Assembly (NCBI GenBank): GCA_018398765.1
Contig: JAHBMJ010000712.1
Span: 1 to 42,009 of the forward strand
DNA: 42,009 bases
DNA from: Chromera velia
Lineage: Eukaryota > Sar > Chromeraceae
Reading direction: 5' to 3'
Shown here: one piece after another, positions 10,517 to 19,989 of the stretch
Layout: each line of letters opens with the position of its first letter
Position numbering within the stretch: the first letter of the stretch is position 1
The notes under the pieces: generated by a model
The model's database searches: none
What the model was told of the DNA's origin: nothing
Seen by the model: the letters and a program-made list of their open reading frames with translations, nothing else
Program-made: the position numbers and the translations under genes

Positions 10517-10640
10517 ATAATTATTATTTCGATGTATAATGATTATGTCTGAATAATCATTATTGATATGAATGATTATAATATTGGTCAATAGTAATTA
10601 TTTTTAAATAGTGGTTATAGAGTTTCAATAATTATTATGC
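10517..10640. repeat. AT-rich subterminal repeat array, right end of element A
   Basis: Multiple AATAATTATT and TAATGATTAT-like units in both orientations directly inside the right TIR, mirroring 875-1020. Confidence 0.6.
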
Positions 10641-10665
10641 AAAACATCTTTGAGTTATCCCAGTG

Positions 10666-11361
10666 ATGGGCCTCGTCACCTTCTAAGTGGAGAGCAAGAT
10701 CGCCCTTCGCATCCAGTTCTTCCCTTATCACTGTAAGAGACTTGACGGAGACGGACTACCTGTTGTCTCAGACTGCTCTGGACTAGTCTTGTCCTACTAT
10801 ACCATTCATAAGAGGCTCGACCAGCTTTTTGATGATGCATCCAAAGAGAAGTACCACATCAACAAGGACAGCCTAGTCCCCAACGTTCTGAATTCTTTCA
10901 CATGACAGCAGCGCAAGGAGGTCCTTCATGCGCTTCCCGATGAGGTCTTCGAGGAGTCCGATAACGTTGCTAAGCTTGACGATCTCTCCCTCTCCCGCAT
11001 CAAGTTTTCGATGCTGCGAAAGGTCCTGAAGAAATTTGCTCTCACTGAGGACCCCCAGACAGAAAAGAGACAGAAGAGGGAGAAAGGCCCACAGGGGGTT
11101 GAAAGAGTGAACGGGGCTTTTGATGGACAGTCTGGAGGGAGGGGATCGGGCTCTTCTTCCTCTTCTCAGTCGTCTAGCTCTCAGAGAGCCCCTCCTATAT
11201 GCCACACTTGCGGCAATCGGCACTCCGTCTCTGTGTAGTGTCGAGCTATGCAGGAAGACGCCCCCCCATGCAGGGTGTGTGGAGAGAAGGGGCATTGGGA
11301 CAGGGCCCCTGTGTGCAAGAAGAACTGTAGGGGGGGAGAGGGCAGCAGCGCCTGCCCCTGA
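10666..11361 (+). pseudogene. gag: Retrotransposon gag, C-terminal part with zinc-knuckle motifs
   Basis: Continuation of the gag frame after element A. Stops occur at 10684, about 10903, about 11236 and about 11359, all in one frame. Near the end a serine-rich linker leads to CHTCGNRH (C-x2-C-x3-H) and then CRVCGEKGHWDRAPVC (C-x2-C-x4-H-x6-C). The second is a CCHC-type knuckle with a longer last loop than the usual x4. Zinc knuckles bind element RNA in known Gags. The same frame runs past the last TGA into the protease-like region, as in a Gag-Pol polyprotein. Confidence 0.65.
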
Positions 11362-11385
11362 CTACGCTCGGGAGGGTTAAGAGAT

Positions 11386-12051
11386 GTGCGGGCTGGGGGG
11401 GGATCTGCGAGGCCCTCCGAAATTATTCTTTCGGGCCCCTCAGCCGCCTTCAGCACTGCAGATGATAAAGGCAAAGAGGTGGAGCGTGTGGGGGCAGTGG
11501 GGGGAAAAGAAGACTCGAGATCGGTGTGGAAAAAGAAATTCCCCGTTGCTGATACTGATTGCAGTCGGTATTTGATCGGGGGGGATCTCGAGGACTTGAT
11601 TGTTTCCCGTCGCCCTCATGAGTTTTGGTATGAGGAAGCCTCTGGGGGGGAGATGATTTATGCAGAAGAAGTGGAGGCATCACCTATCCTTGAGGGGGTA
11701 GATGGGAATCCCGTTTCCCTTCTCTTCCAGGGAGCTTTCAAATCATCAGTGCTGATTTCTCTCCTTTCAGTGAGGGGCTGTCGCATGCAGAAAGTTGACT
11801 CTCCCTTTTGGGTTGAATTTCCTGGGAAGGGGGGTAGGACAGTGAAAGCTCGGTTGTATGAAAGGGATGGGGTACATGTAGTACGTGTCCTCTCTCCTTT
11901 TTCCTCCTCAAAATTTTATTTAAGTTCAGACAGCGACGACTGTGTGTTTCTGACAATTTTTTCAGATTCTTCTTCTTTTGTTTCTTCAGGCGCCGATGAG
12001 GCGGCCAGACTGGTGCCTGACAAGGTGAAGCTCTCTGTCTCCTGGGCCTAG
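11386..12051 (+). pseudogene. Degenerate retropepsin-like region of the retrotransposon
   Basis: A 221-codon open stretch in frame with gag. The segment VSLLFQGAFKSSVLISLL followed by DSPFWVEFPGKGGRTVKARL has the layout of a retroviral-type aspartic protease: a hydrophobic strand, the D-[ST]-G-A turn, then a glycine-containing flap. Where D-[ST]-G is expected there is F-Q-G, so the catalytic Asp is missing. Downstream sequence (YERDGVHVVRVLSPF) could be the second half. The identification is structural inference and moderate. Position between zinc knuckles and integrase supports it. Confidence 0.45.
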
Positions 12052-12272
12052 TATTGCACAGAACACATGTCTCTGTTTGAGTTGAATGTATGACATGGTA
12101 GGTTTGAACATGCAACTGGGTCACCGTGGTGACTGTATACATCTGTATGCGACTTTCAAAGAGAAGAGAATGGGTCACAGAGTGACCGTGCAGGAGTGTA
12201 TTGATTTGGTAGACTGCCGTGAATATTGGGAAGTGAATAAAGAAATAAAAAGGATTCCCACAAAGCAAGGGG

Positions 12273-13486
12273 CAGGGTTGCCAATTTTTTCGGTGGTAGA
12301 CAAGCTTCATTACCGGTAACCGGTAATTATCAGCAGAGTTTACTGGCAGTTGGCAAAGACTTGGCAGAATTCTAACAGTCACTAACACTTTTCAATAACC
12401 TAAGTCCTAGGTTATAGGTCAATCAATCAATCACTTAAGGCTAGACTTAAGGTCAATTCAAAAAGTCAATGCGTCATCTGTAGGGACAGCTATGCGGCCA
12501 GTATGCTTGAAAATGAGGTAGGTCAAAGCAATGGGTCCCATCTTGCACTTGGCGCCCAAAGATAGAGAACCGCTGGCCGCAATGACTACAGCTAGCCCAG
12601 ACAGATACACCCGCGCGATTCCAACAACGGAAAGAGTCCGCCTCAAAGTTTAGGATGTCGAGGCAAACGGGGCAGGCAGAGTAGAGAAAGAGGTGCAGGT
12701 ACAAGAAGAGGAGGTGGGGGAAGAAAAGCCTAGAGACCCGCCGCCTTCAGAGAGAAGAGGGAAGAAAAGAAGGAGACGCAGCATAGAAGAAGAAGGCTTT
12801 CCAAAAAGAGCCGTGATTCGTGTTCTCCCCCCCTCTGCTCCAGCCTCTGCTATTGTTCGGTCCTCTCAGGCGCCGGTCGCTCAGCTTCTTTTTATAGCCG
12901 CGGTGCAGCAACCATATCCGCCCCTTCCTCTTTCTACCTCTTTCCGTCTGAGACTACCTAGCCCTAGACCTAGCCGCACCACGGGGAGAGCTCGAAGAGG
13001 CAATGTTCTTCTTTCTTCTCCCCCCTCAGCAAACCGGGCAGAGGCTACGCAAGTACAGAGCCGCAGGCTTACCATCTCCTCGTTTTTTAGAAAGAAGTAG
13101 ACTTTTTCCATCTCTTACTTTGATCGCTCTCTAAGAGAAGCAGAACAGTAAAAGATGAAGCAAAGTCAAAAAAGAGAGTAGTTGTTAGACAGACGCTGTC
13201 ATAGAACTATTAGAACTTTTTGCCACGTATAGGGGTGAAGCAGTTAAAAACTTATATTTTTTAAATATTTGTTTTATTTTTTTGTGTGTGTCAATAGGCT
13301 TTTCAAATGCCAATAAACACTTAAAAACATGTTTTTGAAGGTTGGCGCTGCTGGCAAAATTTTTTTGGGAGGACCCTAATTTTTATCATTTTTTTTGTCG
13401 GTAAAAGGAAGGCAGACTGAGGCCATTACTGGTTACCGGCAATTGCCGATAGACTAGACCTGTTACCGACCAGAAAAGCAACCCTG
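12273..13486. mobile_element. hAT-like element 2, non-autonomous, 1.2 kb
   Basis: The left end CAGGGTTGCCAATTTTTTCG and the right end read inward, CAGGGTTGCTTTTCTGGTCG, are inverted repeats starting CAGGG, typical of hAT ends. Subterminal ATTACCGGTAACCGG and GCCGGTAACCAGTAAT repeats follow. It is flanked by GCAAGGGG (12265-12272) and GCAAAGGG (13487-13494), an 8-bp duplication with one mismatch, the standard hAT size. Excision leaves the retrotransposon integrase region contiguous. Its TACCGGTAAC motifs are shared with hAT-like element 1. Confidence 0.85.
12693..13100 (+). CDS. Short basic protein in hAT-like element 2, C-terminal PIP-like box
   Basis: A 135-codon open frame. Features: basic NLS-like RRGKKRRRRS near residue 22, a proline- and serine-rich middle, and the extreme C terminus RRLTISSFFRKK. 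The last part resembles a PCNA-interacting (PIP) motif, Q-x-x-I-x-x-F-F, with R in place of Q and a basic tail. No transposase motif is visible. It may be a leftover N-terminal exon of a lost hAT transposase or a chance frame in a GC-balanced stretch; the start is the first ATG and is unverified. Confidence 0.35.
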   Translation: MQVQEEEVGEEKPRDPPPSERRGKKRRRRSIEEEGFPKRAVIRVLPPSAPASAIVRSSQAPVAQLLFIAAVQQPYPPLPLSTSFRLRLPSPRPSRTTGRARRGNVLLSSPPSANRAEATQVQSRRLTISSFFRKK

Positions 13487-14545
13487 GCAAAGGGCGTGCA
13501 TGCCCGCTCGTGTTGGATCACATTGGTGCCGTGATCTTCTTTTCCTATCTGGTAGTGTCCCCACCAGTCTAAAACTTTTGACGGAGAGGAAAGGAAGACT
13601 GATAGATGGAATGATTCTTGGGTGCAAGTCACATGCAGTCAGACATCTCTGTTTAGTTGTGCGTCGGTATGAACCTCGTCTGGGAAAGTTCGAGGTCATG
13701 CAGACAGATATAATGAGGAGGAATTCATAGGCAACAGGAAAGGGCAATACGATGATTTTTACCAGAAAGAGAGAGTCTACCATCGTAGGGGGGCGGATTA
13801 TATACCACAACATCAAGGGGCGGGGGAAAGATCAAATCGAACCGTCAAACGTCTCTTTTAGAAAGTGAGGAGGCATACGGGTCTCCCTCTCTACTGCGAG
13901 AAGTGGCTCTTTCGTGGAGTAGTGCAGAAACTCAATAACTGTGTCTCCATAGTCACCGGTCAGTCTGCTGTGCGCTAGGCTGTGCGTACGACTTTTGGGG
14001 AAGAGCGGTCCGCAGAGATTCCCTCTCTCACTGTAGGTGATCGTATGTATGTGTACGATAGTCGGCCGAGGAAAAAGAATGAAGAGCCCATTCATGGGGT
14101 CGAGGGGTTCTTTGGGGGAATTGAGACTTCAAATGTTGTGACTGTGATAATTAAAAAGAATAATGGATGGAAGCCGATTCATGTACCTCCCTCCTCTGTA
14201 TCTCTCGTCTCCTGGAGAGGCATGGACAACAATTCTTTTCCTTTTTCTCTTTCTCCATCTGGGGTGTCTTCGGGAATGGGGGGTGAAGGGAAGGGGGTGG
14301 TGGATGACGATTGTGCGGCCTCCGTCGTTGATGTTGAAGAGGTGAGTGCACAGGCAGAAAATTTTCCTCCTGCCCTTTTCTTTTCTTCTTTTAGTTCCGC
14401 TCGTTTCTTTCCTAATATCCCTTGTACTGCTACTCATTTGTGTGAGCAACTTCTTGCCTCTCCGGAAACAGCAAACTCCAAGGGTGTGCAAACTTCTTCT
14501 CTCTCCCCTCAGGGTGCTGCTCATATGTAGCTTCAGTCAGGTTAA

Positions 14546-14935
14546 TTGGAAATGCATACAGACCAGAAGACGGGGGATGAGGGGGAACAGACAGAAGGAA
14601 GAATCGATATGGAGGGGGACTCAGAGCCTAGAAGGGGTACCAGAAGGCAGCCTAAGAGAGAAGAAAGAGAAGAAAGAGAGGCTGTGCCACTCTCACCTGT
14701 CGCTAAAGATGTTGAGTTGGAGTGGGAAGAGGAGAGCGATGGAAATACGCTTCATGCACAGGAAGATGAAGGTGAGAAGGAGGTACGTGGTGAACAGGAA
14801 GATGAAAAGAAAGAAGAGGCGCCAAGAGAGCGTTTAGAGAAGTTAAAGGAAGAGCTTGCACGATTGATAGAAGAAAAGAAAAAGAGGAGACGTCCTCACA
14901 CGCGGGTCGAACTGACTGTACTGACAATTGAAACT
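14546..14935 (+). CDS. Charged linker region downstream of the integrase
   Basis: Open frame rich in E, K and R (EEREEREA, EEKKKRRRPH), 142 codons to 14974. It follows the integrase on the same strand, in the position where copia polyproteins have a variable linker before reverse transcriptase. No reverse transcriptase or RNase H motif was found after it; sequence from about 14925 becomes AT-rich and unrelated. Probably a truncated polyprotein fragment. Confidence 0.35.
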
Positions 14936-15452
14936 TTTATACTGAAAAGTGACTCTAAAAAATTTAGTTTTTAAAACATTAAAATAGATAGTTTAACCTT
15001 TAAACCAGTTGATTTTCATAATTTATTTAAGACTATTTAAGCTTAGTAAGATGTTTAAAAAATGAAATAAAAAAATGTATATATAGAGGTATATATTTTT
15101 TCAAAACCATAAATTGTCTGGTACCTATCATCGTAAATTAATGCTAAGACGAAAACACAATAAAAAATGCATCTGAATGGCTCTGAATCAATCTAATTGA
15201 AGCATTTCTTCTCATGATCATAACTATTTTATTTTTAATTCATATGAGGCACTGTTCAACGGCGGGCGTGTCAGGGGTAGGGGGCAGGGGGGGGGTGCAT
15301 CTCAGTATATATCAAACATGCACACCCATAAACGCCACCTGCAGAAATACGTACACACAAACACTGTCAGAAAGTCAGTCGAAGCACCGGAATATACGTA
15401 AAAGCATGCATGCAAACACAACCTGTATCTTGAATTTATATAAGAATGATAC
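14936..15452. other. AT-rich noncoding stretch between retrotransposon and element B
   Basis: Mostly A/T with TTTAAA-type motifs, then a G-rich patch (15265-15300). No gene or repeat family was recognised. Confidence 0.5.
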
Positions 15453-15652
15453 ATCAGTGGGTTAACTCACTAATGATTAGTGACTGATTAAGGTACAGCA
15501 ATAATCATTAGTAGGTTATTAAATAATCTTAATAGTGATTACTGACATACTGCTAGAGAAACGCATAATGATTATGAGAAGCACCTAATCAGAACAATCA
15601 TTATCTGTTCATAAGAAACATCTAATCAGACTAATCATTATTCACATGTTTT

Positions 15653-17427
15653 TCATGAATATGTATCAATCCAGCCATGCAGCTTCTTTCGTCCCTCTTT
15701 TTTGCAAAGAAAATCTGGCATAATGCGAATGCGATCAGCCACCGCGTCAGTTAGAAGAATAGCATACTGTCCAAGCTTAGTATACTTACTCCATGGAATT
15801 AATTTTGCACAAGGCTACACTTCAGTCGCGTGGAACTCAAGCTTTTTCCACAAATGGAGGAAAACAAAATTCGCATTCAATTGGCACAGCTGCCCAAGAT
15901 CTGAACTCAAATCATGAAGCTGCATGCCAGGTTGTAGCACGACACTGAAGATAAGACAAAGCCGCCCACCCACAACAGAATCCCCCCCCTGTACATATGG
16001 AAGAGACTGCAACGGAACACGCCTGAACGACGTGCGAAGATCACATAGTACATCATCAAAGACTGCTGTGTTGCTGATCATTCCCCAATGCCCTGAAAAC
16101 CATGCACGAAAAGAGATGGCTTCTTCCTTCATATTATCTATAACCCCCTCTTCAATCTGCTCAGGCTGCGATATACTTTGGAGCATGCATTTCTTCAACG
16201 TGTTTTTCTTCTGGAAGACTCCAGATCGAAAAACACGTTCCCGACACTTTGCCTCAATCTCTTCTGCGATTGCCTTCACCTTCTGTTCTCGCTCGTCTGC
16301 AGGACCTGAATGTCGCAGCACAACAGTCAGAAGAAAAGAGGCGAGAAGAGAAGAAATTTCTTTCCCTCCTCCAATCGCGCGCTCTCCAGTGACGGAGAGA
16401 GAGAGAGACATTTCGCCAACCAACCCAAACACCTGTTTTTCCACTCTCTTGCGCAGCTCTCTTAACCACCTTCGACGTCTTTCTGCGTCTCTAGATGAAA
16501 AAACTTCTTGCAGCTGCTCAAACAAATGCATACGGTCATAAAGCGACGTCCTTCTTCCAAACTCTTTGGGAGAGATGCATGAAAGGAACTTGTACATAGA
16601 TGAGTGCCCTTTCTCGAAAGTTTCAGTGCTTTCCGTTAACAATTACATATATTGCCTCACCTGATCTGTCATGTGGAAGCCCACATTATGCGGTTTGATC
16701 TTTTTCCTCCCTTCCTTTATCACACCCAAATCATTTAAGAGGTTCATCACGCCTTCCTGACTCTTCTTTGCCGCCTGACCAAATGAATTCAGAGCAGTTT
16801 CTGTCCAAACTGTCCAATGAAGAGCCTCTCTCTGGCTTTTCCCTTGCTACTGACGGTGAGATCAAGGCAGCAAAAGCGTCCAAAAAGAAATTACCTGTGT
16901 TTGGATGAGGTCCGTACACCCTTTCCAGGGTGGCCGCCTCCCCAGATCCCTCACTGCCCTCCCCGGCCGCTTTTCTCTGGTATACTTGTTCTGGGTGTGT
17001 CTTAATGCTGCGATGACCTTTCGGCCAGTATAGACAAGTACGTGTGATCATGTGTTGCAAAGCGTCAAGAGGCTGGTGATAGAAGAGAGTGAACTCTCTC
17101 TGCTCTTTTGTCTTTTGGTTGACCAGACGCTCCATAGCCCCCATCATGCAGTGAGGCATCATACAATACATCGTCCACCGCCTCGGGTTCTCAGAAGGCA
17201 GACCGCGCTTGAAGCTGGGCCTCCCCCAACATCATTCTGTGTGCGTCTCGCAGATGATTGGCAATAAAAGAATTTTTAGATATGGGGCCGGAATGTCGAA
17301 TCGTCCATCCGCACCCTGGTCCAGGGCATCGCCACACGCCCACATCTCCAAACTTTTGCGACGATCTTTCAAACAGAGCACGACCTCTGGCTCCTTTCCC
17401 CGGGCCCTTCCCACGGGCGGCTTTCAA
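15653..17427 (-). pseudogene. Transposase of element B, catalytic centre deleted
   Basis: The N-terminal finger WRCPGPGCGWTIRH...NHLRDAHRMM is intact from the ATG at 17427. After a frame break near 17190, EQREFTLFYHQPLDALQHMITR and VYGPHPNTGNFFLDAFAALI match the element A protein. At about 16835 the sequence jumps to TVWTETALNSFGQAAKKSQ, which aligns with a position about 3 kb further on in A. Both Asp-containing segments (IIFSKDG and CPPDEMH in A) are therefore missing. The Glu region TESTETFEKGHSSMYKF and the C terminus remain, with stops at about 16640 and 15815 and the end DRIRIMPD...KLHGWIDTYS at 15653. About 130 residues of the acidic N-terminal part are also absent. It cannot be catalytic. 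Confidence 0.75.
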
Positions 17428-17984
17428 GTTGGAGCCATAACGGCACCACGTTCACAGAACAGAAGGCTACTTGAGGCTGCTTAAGGCGGAATGAGGCAAC
17501 TTTTAAGGCTACTTGCTGACCAAATGCTTCAGAGAGAGGAACAGAAAGAGATAGCAGAGAGAGGCTGCTGAACGCTGTTGCTTTTCCCCATTGTGCAGTG
17601 TTGCGCTATATTGCGCTGTCGGTGCGTACGCATATATATCTTTTGGTGCCGCTTCCTGGACGCGCCGCCCGGCCCATGTGTGCATGCGCCGCCGCGCTCC
17701 GCATTGGCGTACGTGCAAAAAAAAAAATCACTCCTCCACAACAACAAGTCGTTCTTCACTGCCCTGAGATAACGACTTTGTTACTTCTATATTCACTTAC
17801 AACCTCTTCAGAATTGCTGCATCACATCTGATTGAACCTCGTGTGCTCCTGTGGTGACATGCAATCCCTACGTATATGCACAGTTTTTTTCTTCACGTGT
17901 TGACAGTCATTTGGTATTCACTTCGATCGAGGATACACTTTCTTCTCTCTTCCGTCTCTGAGTCGCCCTGTTCGCCTTTTGTTC
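17428..17984. promoter_or_regulatory. Shared upstream region of the divergent gene pair in element B
   Basis: Lies between the transposase start (17427, minus) and the partner-gene start (17985, plus). It contains a CG-rich block (GACGCGCCGCCCGGCCC, GCGCCGCCGCGCTCCGC) followed by GTACGTGC and an A run (17655-17730), like the CG block plus A/T run in element A (6555-6630). A bidirectional promoter is inferred. Confidence 0.4.
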
Positions 17985-18632
17985 ATGTCAGAGCATGGGC
18001 CAAAGCCACCGCTTCTGGATGGTGTAAAGGATAAGAAGAAAGTGCTAAAGAGACAGCATACTGCGGGATCGGGGTGTGCTGCAGAGACAGCTGATGGCGC
18101 AACAGTAGCAACAACAACTGTAGAAAAGTTCCGAGGAAAAAATCTAAAAAAGAAAGTTGCCAAGGTTGAGGCCTCCTCGCACCAGGCAGACTCCGACACT
18201 GAGCTTGATGATACGTCGGAGGGAAAGAGAAAGAAGAGATCTGCTGTTGACGTCATCAACAAAGAGATGAAGGCCCTCGAGAAGAAGGCTGCACAACTGA
18301 AGGACTGGAAGAAGATCAAAGAGTACATCGACACGGCTATAGATTTTTGAGAAACTGCTCAAGCTCGACATCATAGCAGAGGTGCGTCAAATCTTCCGAG
18401 AACCCCGCCCTAGTATCCAGAACCTTCGAGGGCTCCCGCTCTCCATTGTTGCAACCCCAGTGATGGAGGAAGAGACGGTTGAGTCCGGCCGATTCGAAGA
18501 GCCGAAGCTGCTTTCGAAGAGGGGCGAAAAGGGCCCAAGCCCGCTGACTGCCACTTTTTCACAGCATGTTGAGGGGATCGTGTCCAACGAAGACTACATC
18601 GGTCTCGGAAACCTCTTCTTCCTCTTCGCGCG
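17985..18632 (+). pseudogene. Partner gene of element B, first exon only
   Basis: ATG at 17985 (MSEHGPKPPLLDG). It shares with the element A protein the basic EGKRKKRSAVDVINKEMKAL block, the EVRQIFREPRPSIQNLRGLP block, and TATFSQHVEGIVSNEDY... ending LFFLFAR at the exon 1 donor CG|GTCAGTG. The A counterpart ends IFFIVSR at the same donor. A one-base shift at about 18346 (TAIDF then stop) breaks the frame. Exons 2-4 of the A gene are absent; beyond the donor are intron-like sequence and a 58-bp minisatellite. Paired conservation with the transposase suggests the two genes work together. No domain was recognised. Confidence 0.65.
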
Positions 18633-18924
18633 GTCAGTGATTCGCACTCACTGGGAGTGTATCTTTGCTGTTGTTCCCGTCTCCTTTTTTTCTCTGCCTT
18701 CGCTCACCACGATCAGACTCCTTATCCATCTATCTTACTTGAACTCTCCTTTCTTCGCATCCTGTGGTTAAAAACATCCCTTTCCCCTCTGGTGACTGCC
18801 TTCGTTCTCTTGCCTCACCGCCGTCCATACCCTTCTTGCATCGGCTTTACCTTGTCTTCTTCATTCTATCCCTCATCAGACCACTTGACTCCCTCCATTC
18901 ATTCATTCTTGCAACGACGTCTCC

Positions 18925-19425
18925 TCTGTCCGTTCATTCACACAGAGGTTAGGTGTCCTTCCACTCATCCAACGACGTCTCCTCTGTCCGTTCATTCACA
19001 CAGAGGTCAGGTGTCCTCCCATTCATCCAACGACGTCTCCTCTGTCCGTTCATTCACACAGAGGTCAGGTGTCCTCCCACTCATCCAACGATGTCTCCTC
19101 TGTCCGTTCATTCACACAGAGGTCAGGTGTCCTCCCATTCATGCAATGATGTCTCCTCTGTCCGTTCATTCACACAGAGGTCAGGTGTCCTCCTATTTAT
19201 CCAACGACTTCTCCTCTGTCCGTTCATTCACACAGAGGTCAGGTGTCCTCCCATTCATACAATGACGTCTCCTCTGTCCGTTCATTCACACAGAGGTCAG
19301 GTGTCCTCCCATTTATGCAAAGACGTCTCCTCTGTCCGTTCATTCACACAGAGGTCAAGTGTCCTCCCATTTATGCAACGACGTCTCCTCTGTCCGTTCA
19401 TTTACACAGAGGTCAGGTGTCGAAG
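18925..19425 (+). repeat. 58-bp minisatellite in element B, about 8-9 copies
   Basis: A tandem unit with core TCCTCTGTCCGTTCATTCAC then ACAGAGGTCAGGTGTCCTCC, period 58 bp, adjacent copies differing by only a few bases. Each unit contains the inverted pair CCTCTGT...ACAGAGG, able to form a 7-bp stem hairpin. It lies where exons 2-4 of the partner gene would be expected. Open frames over it are repeat artefacts. Confidence 0.95.
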
Positions 19426-19989
19426 GAGGAAGAGAACGAAGGGAAAAAAAGGAAAAGCTCTCTGCTCTCTTCTGTCTCTCTCTTCTCTCTAGTGACAGAA
19501 AAGCTCCTTTCACCTGTCTGCATGTCAGGTGTCCTCCTCCTCAACGTCCGTTCATTCAAGTTCCCTTCCATTTCTTGTTTGGTTGTATAGATCGATCGCA
19601 AGCTTGTTGACTAGTTGGTTGAATATCAGACAGCCCGAGAAAGGCACTACATGGTAGCCATAATAGCTGCCATATGGTGATGAAGCAAACGTTACGCATA
19701 ATGAGTATTTGAAACGGATAGTCACTATATTCATTTCTAATTATTGATTGATTTTGATTGATTGATATGTTCCGCCCTAGGGCTTTCCCGCTATGTCTAT
19801 CTGTTGCCAGAGCTAGCAGGGCAGATATCAAGTGAATGCATAATCATTATAGCAAAATAATCATTATATTCACATAATGATTATCCATTTACATAATACC
19901 TGACTAATGATTAGAAATGAATAGAGTGACTATTGGTATTGGGTAATCATTATTGAAACATAGTTTGAGTTAACCCACTGATGTACATG

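Larger units (their letters stand above)
861..10665. mobile_element. Element A: two-gene CACTA/Plavaka-like DNA transposon
   Basis: The left end is CACTGAGATAACTTAA and the right end, read inward, is CACTGGGATAACTCAA. Both are followed by AT-rich arrays of ATAATTATT/TAATGATTAT-type repeats (about 875-1020 and 10517-10640). The dinucleotide AT lies directly outside both ends (859-860, 10666-10667), and excising the element plus one AT rejoins the gag reading frame. Inside are a minus-strand DDE transposase (6330 to 1131) and a plus-strand four-exon gene (6885-9981) on either side of a shared upstream region. A hAT-like element is inserted in the transposase. The superfamily is inferred from protein motifs; a 2-bp duplication is unlike classical CACTA (3 bp). 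Confidence 0.8.
12086..14530 (+). pseudogene. Copia-like integrase remains (split by hAT-like element 2)
   Basis: KEKRMGHRVTVQECIDLVD (about 12160) resembles the GAG-pre-integrase segment. After the hAT insertion (12273-13486), VMQTD then, with a 2-bp shift, NEEEF recalls the T-D-N-G-x-E-F motif carrying the second catalytic Asp. DYIPQHQGAGERSNRTV (about 13798-13850) matches the copia motif Y-T-P-Q-x-N-G-x-x-E-R-x-N-R-T with the catalytic Glu, 38 residues after the Asp versus about 35 in the family. The frame from 13982 to 14530 (LTVGDRMYVYD...PIHVPPSSVSLVSW) looks like the C-terminal beta domain. Several stops and frameshifts are present. The first catalytic Asp was not located. Confidence 0.65.
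15455..19980. mobile_element. Element B: internally deleted relative of element A
   Basis: The ends are CAGTGGGTTAACTCA and, read inward from 19980, the same 15 bases. AT lies directly outside both ends (15453-15454, 19981-19982). AT-rich subterminal arrays (TAATGATTAG, AATAATCATTA) follow at 15470-15660 and 19835-19960. It carries a minus-strand transposase relic (17427 to 15653) and a plus-strand partner-gene relic (17985-18632), the same divergent plan as element A. The TIR differs from that of A at a few positions (CAGTGGGTTAAC versus CACTGGGATAAC). At 4.5 kb it is shorter than A even without the hAT insertion. Confidence 0.85.

Noticed and set aside
15653-17427. An independent host gene rather than a transposase
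   Set aside because: Block-by-block similarity to the element A protein and perfect flanking TIRs identify it as an element relic.
18925-19425. CRISPR-like array
   Set aside because: The 58-bp units are contiguous and near-identical with no unique spacers, and the context is eukaryotic.
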